In this document: positions 45,767 through 54,163 of the stretch, in pieces
How positions within the stretch are numbered: the first letter of the stretch is position 1
Layout: each line of letters starts with the position of its first letter
DNA from: Bog-756 sp963696495
GTDB lineage: Bacteria > Actinomycetota > Acidimicrobiia > Acidimicrobiales > RAAP-2
Assembly (NCBI GenBank): GCA_963696495.1
Contig: CAVOKJ010000004.1
Coordinates: 794,225 to 858,224, forward strand
Length of the DNA stretch: 64,000 nucleotides
Direction: 5' to 3'
Made by a program: the position numbers and the translations under genes
Notes under the pieces: generated by a model
Told to the model about the DNA's origin: nothing
The model's input: only the letters and a program-made list of their open reading frames with translations
The model's database searches: none

Positions 45767-45795
45767 AAGTTACGACGATGTTTCCTAGCGATCAA
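45767..45795 (-). promoter_or_regulatory. Candidate promoter of the polysaccharide operon
   Basis: On the minus strand TTGATC (45795-45790) and TAACTT (45772-45767) are separated by 17 bases, a good sigma-70-type arrangement, in a locally AT-rich region just before the first gene of the polysaccharide operon. The match is by eye only. Confidence 0.35.
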
Positions 45796-45805
45796 GTGGG
45801 AGTTA

Positions 45806-45901
45806 ATGCAGGTCAGCATTGAAAAAGAAACGGAGACACTGCGTGAAGCATTGGTCACTATCAGCAAGTTTTTCGGCCGCTACAGAAGCATTTCAAAGTG
45901 A
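45806..45901 (+). CDS. Possible small peptide of 31 residues in the AT-rich gap
   Basis: ATG 45806, with GGGAG three bases upstream, opens a 31-codon frame ending at TGA 45899-45901. The peptide is charged then amphipathic (MQVSIEKETETLREALVTIS), unlike a random GC-rich frame. It lies before the second EEP gene in a stretch much richer in A and T than its neighbours. No family is recognised. It may be a leader peptide, a remnant or chance. Confidence 0.25.
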   Translation: MQVSIEKETETLREALVTISKFFGRYRSISK

Positions 45902-45952
45902 TAGTGAGCGATGATTTGTCACTCCCTGCGCGTGTCGCCGTACCCTGCGTCA

Positions 45953-46984
45953 ATGACGATCGAAGCGCCACCGGAACGTCGACGATGGCGAACCGGACGG
46001 AGACGGGCGGGCCGACTGCCGCTCTCGGTGACATTCGTCCTCTGGGTGGTCGTCGGGGTGCTGGCGGTGGTGGCGGCTGTCCGGATCTTCGCCTGGGACC
46101 GGTGGCAACCCTTCGCCATCCTCAACGACGTCACCGCGTTCATCTACCTGCCGGCGTGGATCGTCGTGGCGATCGCCGTCGTCGGAAGGCGGTACGTGCT
46201 CGCCGTTGCCGCAGTGGCCGTCGTGGTGCTGCAGATCGTGCTCCTGGCGCCCGAGCTCACCGCGGCCGAGCCACTGCCGGGTTGGGCGAGGGGAGCGCCG
46301 ACCATCAGGCTCCTCGATGCGAACGTCTCGAACCAGAATCCGTCGATGGCCGGCTACGCGGCACAGATCAGGTCGTTCCATCCCACGCTGGTGACCATGG
46401 AGGAGGCCACGCCGAACGACGTGGCCCAGCTGCAACGGGCCGGGGCGCTCGCCGGTCTGCCGTACCGGATCGAGGTGCGGCGCTTCGACCAGAAGGCGTT
46501 TCTGGTGGCGTCGAGCTACCCGTTGGCCGGCTTCAGGACCATCTGGTTCGCCGACCAGCCCTTCGTGGTCGAGACCTCCATCGTGCTGCCCTCCGGGACC
46601 TACCCGCTGTGGGTGGTCCACACGTCGGCACCCCTGCCGGCGGACTTCGGGGCCTGGAAGCAGCAACTGGCGCTGCTCGGCCGGGCCGTCCGCGCCCGGG
46701 GCGCCCGGGGCGCCCGGGGTCTGCTCCTCGTCGGTGACTTCAATGCCACTTGGGGCAGCAAGGGGTTCCGGACCATCCTCGACACCGGCATGAGCGACGG
46801 CGCCGCTGTCCGTGGCCACGCATTCGACATGACCTGGTCGCAGATCGACCATCCCTTGCCGCCACTGGTTCGGATCGACCATGTGCTTACCGGAGCGGGC
46901 GTGACGGTCACGCAGATCCATACCTCTCCGGGTGCCGGCAGCGCCCACCGCGACCTCCAAGCGTCGGTCGCCCTCGACCGCTGA
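45953..46984 (+). CDS. Membrane endonuclease/exonuclease/phosphatase family protein, copy 2
   Basis: A 343-residue paralogue of the protein at 27567-28607, alike from the first helix (FAWDRWQPFAILND) to the end. It has three membrane helices and an EEP domain with LLDANVSNQN, TMEEAT and LVGDFNATW. The terminal catalytic motif differs: GSAHRDL, so Ala331 replaces the Asp of SDH. The GTRG-type loop contains three near-perfect 9-bp repeats coding for ARG-ARG-ARG. Loss of the Asp should weaken phosphodiesterase activity, so this copy may be altered in function. It is divergent from the polysaccharide operon. Confidence 0.83.
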   Translation: MTIEAPPERRRWRTGRRRAGRLPLSVTFVLWVVVGVLAVVAAVRIFAWDRWQPFAILNDVTAFIYLPAWIVVAIAVVGRRYVLAVAAVAVVVLQIVLLAPELTAAEPLPGWARGAPTIRLLDANVSNQNPSMAGYAAQIRSFHPTLVTMEEATPNDVAQLQRAGALAGLPYRIEVRRFDQKAFLVASSYPLAGFRTIWFADQPFVVETSIVLPSGTYPLWVVHTSAPLPADFGAWKQQLALLGRAVRARGARGARGLLLVGDFNATWGSKGFRTILDTGMSDGAAVRGHAFDMTWSQIDHPLPPLVRIDHVLTGAGVTVTQIHTSPGAGSAHRDLQASVALDR

Positions 46985-47244
46985 CGCCGCACCGCCGGCA
47001 CGTCGACGGACAGCTGCCGACAGGGAGCGGGGCCACACTCCGTCGTCGTACGCTCGGTCGGGCTCGACGGCGGGTGGGGGGAGCGGGTCGAGGACCCCAA
47101 CCGCTCGAGCACGACGCCGGCCATGGTGGTGCCGATCGACCCGAGGTCGCCCGTGACCGCGTTGCTGCCGGGACGGTCGGGCGCGGCCACGGCGAGTCGG
47201 CGAAGGTGTAGACGTGTACGGAGCGATCGACGGGAGGTCTCGAG

Positions 47245-48320
47245 GTGGGACGAGGCGGAGCAGGCCAGCGGTCATACCTTCTTGTGGCGGCACTGGGCGC
47301 AGTCTGCCTGGTGCTCAGCGCCTGTGGCGGCGGTTCGTCGGCCGGACCCTCGACGACCCAATCCACCCAATCCACCCCGTCGACCCAGTCCAGCCAGCCC
47401 ACGGCGACACGGCGACGACGGCGGCCAGCGGGTCCCATGTGTCGGCCAGTCCGGGCTGCGGGACCGAGCACACCCCCGGCACCGTGACGGAGACGCCGAC
47501 GTTCACCGGCCGGCAGCGCACGGTCATCGTCCACGTGCCGACCGGCTACCGGGCCTCGTCGCCGGTCGCCCTGGTGGTCAACATGCACGGCAGCCAGTCG
47601 ACCGCCGCCGAGCAGGAGGGGCTCACCGGCATGAACGCCACGGCGGACGAGGACACGTTCGTCGTCATCTACCCCCAGGGCGACATCGCCGCCGGCGGCG
47701 GCTACGAATGGAACGTTCCCGGCCAGCCGTTGTTCGGTGGGGCCCCCGTGCCGGCCAGTGCCCCCGACGACGTCTCGTTCATCACCCAACTGGTCACCTC
47801 GATGGAGCAGCAGTACTGCATCGACGAGCAGCGGATCTACGCCACCGGCTTTTCCGGAGGGGCCCGGATGGCGAGCCAGCTGGGCTGCGACGCCTCCGGC
47901 GTGTTCGCCGCCGTCGCCCCGGTGAGCGGGCTCCGGCTACCCGCTCCGTGCCGGTCGACCCGGCCGGTCCCCGTCGTTTCGTTCCACGGCACCGCCGACC
48001 CGGTCGACCCCTACCTCGGGCACGGGCAGAAGTACTGGACCTACAGCGTGCCGACGGCGGCGCGTCGGTGGGGCGTCCACAACGGCTGTGTCGGCAAGGC
48101 ACAGACGTCACAGCCCGACACCGGCGTCCTCCTCACCACCTACTCGCCGTGCGACGCGGGGTCGGAGGTGCAGCTCTACTCGATCGTGGGGGAGGGGCAC
48201 GAGTGGCCCGGTGGCCCGACGCTGCCGAAGGCGCTGACCGCCGTCCTCGGCCCCCAGTCCGACGCCATCAGCGCCAACGCGGTGATGTGGTCGTTCTTCG
48301 AGGCCCACCCGATGCCCTGA
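47245..48320 (+). pseudogene. Lipoprotein esterase of the PHB depolymerase/LpqC type, frameshifted
   Basis: GTG 47245, with GGGAGGT six bases upstream, starts a lipoprotein signal: a hydrophobic helix then LVLSACGGG, whose Cys would be lipidated, followed by a Ser/Thr/Gln linker. Near 47400-47425, in a GGCGAC-rich low-complexity run, the frame must change by one base to continue into the enzyme. That part shows VVNMHGSQSTAAEQ, FVVIYPQGD, the nucleophile elbow GFSGGARMA, HGTADPVDPY for the Asp and GEGHEWPGG for the His. It is a secreted ester hydrolase. In the second frame alone the protein lacks an export signal. Sequence error is quite possible. Confidence 0.8.
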
Positions 48321-48321
48321 C

Positions 48322-48372
48322 CGGCACCGGTGGCCGCCCGCGGCCGGGTAAAGGATCCCCGGCCCGGTGCCG
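48322..48372 (+). terminator. Probable hairpin terminator after the esterase gene
   Basis: CGGCACCGG (48322-48330) and CCGGTGCCG (48364-48372) form a 9-bp stem directly after the stop, with a GC-rich inner loop that can fold further. There is no U-run, so intrinsic termination is only suggested. Confidence 0.4.
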
Positions 48373-48421
48373 ATAGCCGATGGATGACCGACCGAGGATC
48401 CTCGAGGGAGCGGGCGCACCG

Positions 48422-49702
48422 ATGAGTGACACATCGCCGGGACCGGGTTGGTGGTTGGCATCCGACGGTCGTTGGTATCCGCCCGAGGCCCAACCGGACT
48501 GGAGCCGGCTGTCCGAGGTCACGTCCTCCCCGGGCATCTCGCCCCAGGGCTTCTCGGTCGGGGAGACCGGCGGTCCAGACGCCACCGCCCCGGCGACCGC
48601 CGGCGCCAGCCCGAGGAGCCACCTCGAGGACACCCTGGCCAGCTGGGCGCCGGTCGCCGCCGCCCCCATGGAGGCACCGCCGGTGGGCGCCTACCCGGGC
48701 CCCGGTCCCGGCGCAGCCCCCTCCGCTCCCGGGGCGCTGCCCCCGCTCTTCGATCCGCAGGCCGCTCATTCCCAGGCCGCCCACCCCCAGGCCGCCTATT
48801 CCCACGCCGCCCACTCGCCCGCCGACCGACCGGTGGGCGGGACATCGGGGGGACGGTTCAGCCGGGGGCTCCGCCTGGTGGGCGTCGGCTTCACCATGGT
48901 CCGGGACGAGCCCGGCCTCATGCTGGTGCCGGTCGTCGCCTTCTTCGCACAGCTGGTGATCGTGGGACTGGCCGTGCTCGCCCTGCTGCCCGGTCTGCGG
49001 GACATGCACGACAGCGCGGCGGGGGGCGGCAGCGCCCACCTCTCGGCCACCCAGTGGGCCATCGTCGTGGTGGCCGGGGTGCTCACCATGTTCGTGTCGG
49101 TCGTGTCCCACGCCACGATCATCGCCAGGGTGATGGCCCGGTTCCACGGCCAGCAGGTGTCCAACACCGAAGCGGCCCGGGCGGCCCTGACCAAGAGCCC
49201 CCAGCTCATGGCCTGGGCCTTCATCAACTACGTGGTCGTGAGCATCCTGCGCAGCATCGGCAACCGCGGGATCCTCGGGCTGCTGGTCGGAGCGCTGCTG
49301 CGGGCGGGCTGGATGCTGGCCAGCTTCTTCGTGGTGCCGGTCATCCTCTTCGAGGACAAGGGCGCCCTGGCCGCCATCAAACGGTCCGTCGGGCTGTGCC
49401 GGGCCCGGTGGGGCGAGAACATCGTCGGGAACGGGGCCCTCGGGGTCGTCGGGGCCGTGGCGATACTCCTCGACGTGGCGGTGTCGATCGTGGTCGGGAT
49501 GGTCTTCGCCCCCCTGGGGGCGGTCGTCGGCGCCATCGGGCTGGTGGCCATCCTGTTGGTGCTGACCGTGGCCTCGGCGGCGTTCAACGCCGCCCTCTAC
49601 TGGTATGCGGTGACCGACCAGTCGCCGGGGCAGTACTCGATCGGTGACCTGCAGTCGGCCTACCGCCGGAACGGCCGCAAGTCGGGCGCCCTCGGATTCT
49701 GA
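48422..49702 (+). CDS. Multi-pass membrane protein, DUF6159-like, with DUF2510-like N-terminus
   Basis: A 426-residue protein from ATG 48422 (an ATG at 48380 would add 14 residues). It opens with GPGWWLASDGRWYPPE, an actinobacterial surface-exposed aromatic motif related to DUF2510. A Pro/Ala/Gly linker follows, with short repeats of QAAH/PQAAY, then about six membrane helices (from about residue 175). HATIIARVMARFHGQQVSNTEA and FEDKGALAAIKRSVGLCRARWGEN are like the DUF6159 membrane family. No enzymatic motif is seen. The next gene also carries a DUF2510-like motif, so the two may act together at the membrane. Confidence 0.7.
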   Translation: MSDTSPGPGWWLASDGRWYPPEAQPDWSRLSEVTSSPGISPQGFSVGETGGPDATAPATAGASPRSHLEDTLASWAPVAAAPMEAPPVGAYPGPGPGAAPSAPGALPPLFDPQAAHSQAAHPQAAYSHAAHSPADRPVGGTSGGRFSRGLRLVGVGFTMVRDEPGLMLVPVVAFFAQLVIVGLAVLALLPGLRDMHDSAAGGGSAHLSATQWAIVVVAGVLTMFVSVVSHATIIARVMARFHGQQVSNTEAARAALTKSPQLMAWAFINYVVVSILRSIGNRGILGLLVGALLRAGWMLASFFVVPVILFEDKGALAAIKRSVGLCRARWGENIVGNGALGVVGAVAILLDVAVSIVVGMVFAPLGAVVGAIGLVAILLVLTVASAAFNAALYWYAVTDQSPGQYSIGDLQSAYRRNGRKSGALGF

Positions 49703-49862
49703 CCCGCCGGGAAGCGACGCCGCCGGCCCGGGCCGGTCGACCGGCCCGAGGACAGGGGCGGAGCAGGGCCGGGAGAGCAGGGGGGAGCGGGTGGATCCCG
49801 GAGGCCCAACCCGGGCCCCCGATGGTATCCGTCGATGGCTCCGGGGGCGTAGAGTCTCTGGC

Positions 49863-50465
49863 GTGTTCAAGTTCACCACCGGCCAGTGGGTACTCCTGGT
49901 GGTGCTGTCGTTCGTGTGGGCGGCCATCGGCTACCGACTGTCGGAGAACGACCGTCGTTCGCTCGGCCGGACCCCCTGGGGCCTCCCCTCGGCACTGTGG
50001 GCCGTCTTCTGGTTCCTCTCTCTGGTGCTCGGACTGGTGCTCTACCTGATCGCCCACACCGTGGGCGTCCGTCGGGCCCAGCAGAACCCGACGGGGATGG
50101 TCCCGGGGGGCCTGGCACCGCCTCCGTCGATGGAGGTGAGGAGCCACGCCTCCCGCCAGCCGACGGCGGCCGAGCAGTTCCCGGCCTATCCGAGGCCGGC
50201 CAACTCACAGCCCATCGACGCCCAGGCCGTCGAGCCCGCGGTGCCGGAACCTGCGGTGGTCCCCCCGGCTCCGGACGAGGCGGGTCATGCGGCAGCCGAC
50301 GAGACCGCAGCCGGCAGCCCCGTCTCACCGCCGGCCTGGCATCCCGACCCGAGCGGCCGGTTCCACTACCGCTGGTGGGACGGGAGCGAGTGGACCTCGC
50401 AGGTCTCGATCGACGGGCACCACCTGGTCGACACCAATCCGGACCAGCGTATCGGGCCCTACTGA
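49863..50465 (+). CDS. Membrane protein with C-terminal DUF2510 domain
   Basis: A 200-residue protein. Two membrane helices at the start (about 8-24 and 43-68) are followed by a Pro/Ala-rich linker and a C-terminal DUF2510 motif, PAWHPDPSGRFHYRWWDGSEWT, recognisable by its WHPDP, RWWDG and WT core. DUF2510 is a short aromatic module widespread in actinobacterial membrane proteins and of unknown function. GTG 49863 is the start. A strong hairpin follows the stop. Confidence 0.8.
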   Translation: MFKFTTGQWVLLVVLSFVWAAIGYRLSENDRRSLGRTPWGLPSALWAVFWFLSLVLGLVLYLIAHTVGVRRAQQNPTGMVPGGLAPPPSMEVRSHASRQPTAAEQFPAYPRPANSQPIDAQAVEPAVPEPAVVPPAPDEAGHAAADETAAGSPVSPPAWHPDPSGRFHYRWWDGSEWTSQVSIDGHHLVDTNPDQRIGPY

Positions 50466-50483
50466 CCCACCGGTGTCGATCCC

Positions 50484-50522
50484 GCCGAACATCCGGTCGG
50501 CGTGGCCGACCGGATGTTCGGC
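50484..50522. terminator. Perfect 18-bp hairpin after the DUF2510 gene
   Basis: Arms 50484-50501 and 50505-50522 are perfectly complementary around a GTG loop, 18 bases after the stop of the DUF2510 gene and before the end of the convergent GGDEF-EAL gene. It probably terminates transcription in either direction. Confidence 0.85.
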
Positions 50523-50557
50523 GACCGACGGCTCCGGGTCGTGGCCGGGGGAGCCCG

Positions 50558-50639
50558 ACGGTCAGGCTCTGACGGACCAGTGACGGTCAGGCACTGACGG
50601 CCTGGCAGTGACGATCGGGGCAGTGACGGTCAGACAGTG
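50558..50639. repeat. Short tandem repeat between convergent genes
   Basis: Five or six copies of a 14-15-base unit related to GTGACGGTCAGGCA run through the gap and into the last codons of the GGDEF-EAL gene (clear units at 50580, 50594, 50608 and 50623). Units alternate GTGACG and CTGACG starts. The role is unknown. Confidence 0.65.
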
Positions 50640-53323
50640 CGGGCGGGCGCCAAGGTCGCCAGCCCGTCCGGACCGGTGGCGCGGTGGGCAGCGACGAAGC
50701 TCTCGGCGCCGGCCCGGCTGTGGTCGCGGGCGAGGTAGTCGTGGGTCTCGTCGCCCGGCATCGGCTTCGAGTAGAGGTAGCCCTGGATGTGGGTGCACCC
50801 GAGCTCGGCCAGCGTGTCCCGCTGCTCGGCGTGCTCCACGCCCTCGGCGGTGGTCTCGAGGTGCAGCGTGTTGGCGAGCTGCATGATGGCGTTGACGAAG
50901 CCCCGTCCCTGGTCGTCGTGCTCGAGGTTGTCGACGAATCGCTTGTCGATCTTGATGATGTCGATGGGGAGGTCGGCCAGCGCGGCGAACGACGAGTAGC
51001 CGGTCCCGAAGTCGTCGATGGCCACCCGCACGCCCAGGCGCCGCAGCTCGTCGAGGGTGGCGATGGTGTGGCTCGACTCCGAGGCCAGGATCGACTCGGT
51101 GACCTCCACGATGAGGGAGGTCGGGGCCAGGCCGGCCCGGTCCAGGGCGTCGGTCACGTGGTCGATGAACACGGGGTGGGCGAGCTGGAGCCTCGAGGCG
51201 TTGACCGAGATGTTGGGGCCGAGGCCGGGTAGGCCCGTGTGCCACAGGCGGGCCTGCCGGCACGCCTCGATGAGCACCGACCGGCCGAGTTCGACGATCA
51301 GGCCCGACTCCTCGGCCAGCGGGATGAACGTGGCGGGGGAGACGAGGCCGCGTTGGGGGTGCCGCCACCGGGACAGCGCCTCGAAGGAGATGACCCGGCC
51401 GGTGCGGGTGTCGACGATCGGCTGGTAGTGGACGGTGAGGGCATGGTCCCGGATGGCCACCCGCAGCTCCTGTTCGAGGCTCATGCGCTCGACGGCGGCC
51501 GAGTGCATGGCGGTCTCGAAGATCCGGTAGCAGCCCTTCCCCTCCCGCTTGGCCTGGTACATGGCGGCGTCGGCATCGGACAGGAGCCGGTCGGCCCGGG
51601 CGTCGGCCTCGTCGGTCAGGGCGATGCCGACGCTGGCACCGATGGCGACCTCCTGGTCGGGCAGCTGCAACGGCTCGACGAGGGCGTCGAGCACCCGCTG
51701 GGCCATGGTCCCGGCCTGATCGGCGGCCTCGAGGTCGTCCACCAGGATGGCGAACTCGTCGCCACCGAGGCGGGCGATGGTGTCCGGGCCCCGCAGACTG
51801 GTCCGGAACCGGTCGGCGACGGCGATCAGCAGGGCGTCGCCGGCCAGGTGGCCCAGGCTGTCGTTGATGTGCTTGAACCCGTCGAGATCGACGATCATGA
51901 CCCCCACGTAGCTGGCGATCCGGGGGCGACGGCTGAGTGCGTGCTCGAGCCGGTCGTTGAACAGGGCCCGGTTCGACAGCCCGGTGAGGGGGTCGTGCAT
52001 GGCCTGGTGGCGGATGGCGTCCTCGGCGCGGAAGCGGACCATCGCCGAGAGCACGATGCCGGAGACGCCCTCGAGAAACTGCTCGTCGTCGCGGGTGTAG
52101 GCCCTGTCGTCATGGACCTCGATCCAGGCGAACGGCTCCTCGGGATCGCCGACCGGGACCCGGAGGACCGATCCGGACCGACCGGCCCCCACGGCCCGAG
52201 CCGCCCCGATCACCGGTGCGCCCGGTGCCCGGCCGACCGGCTCATGGTCGGGACCGGTGTCGCCGGAGGGGACGACGATCTCACACCTCTGCGGATGCAT
52301 GACGCCGTCGATGGCCTCGGTGGCGAGCGCAAGGACCGCCCCGAGGGTGGTCGCCCTGAGCACGTCCCGTCCGAGCTCGGAGATCGCCGTCTGACGGTCG
52401 AGGCGGGCCCGGCGCTCGGTCACGTCCCGGGCGTTGATGACCATGCCGTCGACCGCCGGGTCGTCGAGCAGGTTGGTGGCCAGTCCCTCGAGCCAGTGCC
52501 AGGTGCCGTTCCGGTGGGCCACCCGGAAGGTGAACTCGGCGGTCCCGTTGGGGATGGTCGCCGCCTGGCGGAGGGTGTCGCCGAGCTGTCCGATGTCGTC
52601 GGGGTGGACGAGGGCCCCGGTCTCGTGACCGAGCATCTCGTCGGGCTCGTAGCCGAGGACCTTGGTGCACGACGGGCTGGCGTAGGTCACCGAGCCGGCC
52701 CGGTCGCAGGTGAACACCAGGTCCGAGGAGCTCTGCACGAGGGCCCGGAACCGGCGCTCGCGGCTCTCGGTGAGCGACGAGGCGTCCTCGTTCTCGACCA
52801 GGGCCGAGCGCAGCGACCGGTAGGAGAAGGCGATCCCGATGGCCACCAGGATGGCCAGTCCGTGGACCTCGGGCACCGGCAGCAGCGTGGGGACCCAGCC
52901 CAGGGCGATCATGGCCTCGCCGGCCGCCAGGCAGGCGAAGGTCCAGACCATCACCACGCCGTAGGAGGACGACCCGGTCACGGCCAGGGACTCCTGGCCG
53001 ACCAGGACGAGCCCGATGGCCAGTGCCGGTCCCCAGCCGGTGGCGTAGATGACGGCGGTCACGAGGACGATCTGGCAGGCGATGCGCAGGTGGAGACGGA
53101 ACCGGGTGTGGGACCGGTCCCACCACAGCCCGGTGGTGGTGGAGACGAGCTGGCCGCCGACGAGGATGACCGGGATGAGCCAGATGGGCGTCCGGGCGAC
53201 CAGGTGGAACTGGCGCAGGGCGAGAATGGCCACCACCGCCAGCGGCCCCATGAACAGCATCTCTGCGAAGTGAGCCCCCTTCGCTTCACCCGAGACGAGT
53301 GAGCGGAGCCGTTCGAACGCCAT
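50630..53323 (-). CDS. Membrane PAS-GAF-GGDEF-EAL protein (cyclic di-GMP turnover)
   Basis: An 897-residue protein. About five to six membrane helices (to residue 175) precede a PAS domain (about 190-310, with FRALVQSSSDLVFTCDRAG) and a GAF-like segment (about 320-440). Next is a GGDEF domain with LGGDEFAIL and DLDGFKHINDSLGH, then an EAL domain with SFEALSRWRHP, SLIVEVTES, DDFGTGYSS and IKIDKRFVDN. Both catalytic signatures are intact, so it could make or degrade cyclic di-GMP. In many such proteins only one activity dominates. Cyclic di-GMP often controls exopolysaccharide and adhesion, which fits the neighbouring loci. Confidence 0.92.
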   Translation of the reverse strand: MAFERLRSLVSGEAKGAHFAEMLFMGPLAVVAILALRQFHLVARTPIWLIPVILVGGQLVSTTTGLWWDRSHTRFRLHLRIACQIVLVTAVIYATGWGPALAIGLVLVGQESLAVTGSSSYGVVMVWTFACLAAGEAMIALGWVPTLLPVPEVHGLAILVAIGIAFSYRSLRSALVENEDASSLTESRERRFRALVQSSSDLVFTCDRAGSVTYASPSCTKVLGYEPDEMLGHETGALVHPDDIGQLGDTLRQAATIPNGTAEFTFRVAHRNGTWHWLEGLATNLLDDPAVDGMVINARDVTERRARLDRQTAISELGRDVLRATTLGAVLALATEAIDGVMHPQRCEIVVPSGDTGPDHEPVGRAPGAPVIGAARAVGAGRSGSVLRVPVGDPEEPFAWIEVHDDRAYTRDDEQFLEGVSGIVLSAMVRFRAEDAIRHQAMHDPLTGLSNRALFNDRLEHALSRRPRIASYVGVMIVDLDGFKHINDSLGHLAGDALLIAVADRFRTSLRGPDTIARLGGDEFAILVDDLEAADQAGTMAQRVLDALVEPLQLPDQEVAIGASVGIALTDEADARADRLLSDADAAMYQAKREGKGCYRIFETAMHSAAVERMSLEQELRVAIRDHALTVHYQPIVDTRTGRVISFEALSRWRHPQRGLVSPATFIPLAEESGLIVELGRSVLIEACRQARLWHTGLPGLGPNISVNASRLQLAHPVFIDHVTDALDRAGLAPTSLIVEVTESILASESSHTIATLDELRRLGVRVAIDDFGTGYSSFAALADLPIDIIKIDKRFVDNLEHDDQGRGFVNAIMQLANTLHLETTAEGVEHAEQRDTLAELGCTHIQGYLYSKPMPGDETHDYLARDHSRAGAESFVAAHRATGPDGLATLAPARTV

Positions 53324-53406
53324 GACAGGACATCGACCAGGTCAGAGGCGTCCTTGAGCCGTCCCGGCCGGGTGGGCGCCGGGGGAGGCCGACCGGGTCC
53401 CGCCGG

Positions 53407-53694
53407 TCAGCGAGAACGTGCGTTTGCGTCCTGGATCAGCTGGTGGGCCCTCGAGGGGCTGAGGCCGAGGCGCTCGGCCAGCGCCCGCACCGACTCGCCC
53501 GACTCGTACGCCTCGGCCGCCGCCTGCGCCCTGACCAAGGAGATCTGCACGATCGCCTCCTGGTGCTTCTCGAGCTCGGCGGTGGCCCGCCGATAGCGCT
53601 CGTGCGGATCGGGGATCTCGGACAGCCAGGCCAGAAACGCCTTGGTGCCTTTGCTGGTGCTCGGGGGCTTGTCGGCCCCCTTCTTCTTCGCCAT
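53407..53694 (-). CDS. Small helix-turn-helix protein
   Basis: A 95-residue protein starting at MAKKKGADK (ATG 53694). Its C-terminal half, AYESGESVRALAERLGLSPSRAHQLIQDA, is a clear helix-turn-helix of the sigma region 4/resolvase type. The middle is a helical charged segment (RYRRATAELEKHQEAIVQISL). It may bind DNA as a small regulator. It sits upstream of and in the same direction as the GGDEF-EAL gene, about 80 bases apart. Confidence 0.7.
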   Translation of the reverse strand: MAKKKGADKPPSTSKGTKAFLAWLSEIPDPHERYRRATAELEKHQEAIVQISLVRAQAAAEAYESGESVRALAERLGLSPSRAHQLIQDANARSR

Positions 53695-54163
53695 GTCCAG
53701 ACAAGCTAGACATCCCGGACATCGCTGTCGACGGAGGGTGCAGAGCCTCGTCGCCGCCGTGGGCCGCCCGTACTCCTCGCCGTCGGACGGGAGCCCGAGC
53801 CGTCGGATCGGTTGTCGGGGGACACGGCAAGCCGATGGCACGTCCCCGGTGATCTCTTCGGACCGTCACTCGGGGTGCTCGGCTGACTCCGCAGTGATGG
53901 CCCTTCGACCCCTTGCCGGGGGACCGGATCGAGCTCGGCCCGCACGGTCCTCCCCACTCGGGGGCTCGAAGGACAACGGGATCGCCCGACGTTTTCCCAG
54001 CTCACGCTGTACTCGGCCCCCGGACGGCCGGGACACGGACGTTCCGTGGGAACCGTCCCACCGGCCGTAGTAAGTTCCTGACGACATCAGACGGAAAGCG
54101 GCCAGAAGGTCACCCCCTGTGCCGGGCGGGGTGTCCGAGACGGCGGAACGGAAGGCGGTCTCA
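53695..54163. other. Non-coding gap between divergent genes
   Basis: About 470 bases separate the HTH gene from the LPxTG gene. Frames here encode low-complexity, Arg/Ser-rich sequence and I see no gene. The promoters of both neighbours should lie here. No clear -35/-10 pair was found. Confidence 0.4.

Noticed and set aside
48176..49927. A 583-codon minus-strand frame opposite the DUF6159-like gene
   Set aside because: His/Asp/Gln-rich shadow typical of the complement of membrane-protein codons. The plus strand has clear helices and a ribosome site.
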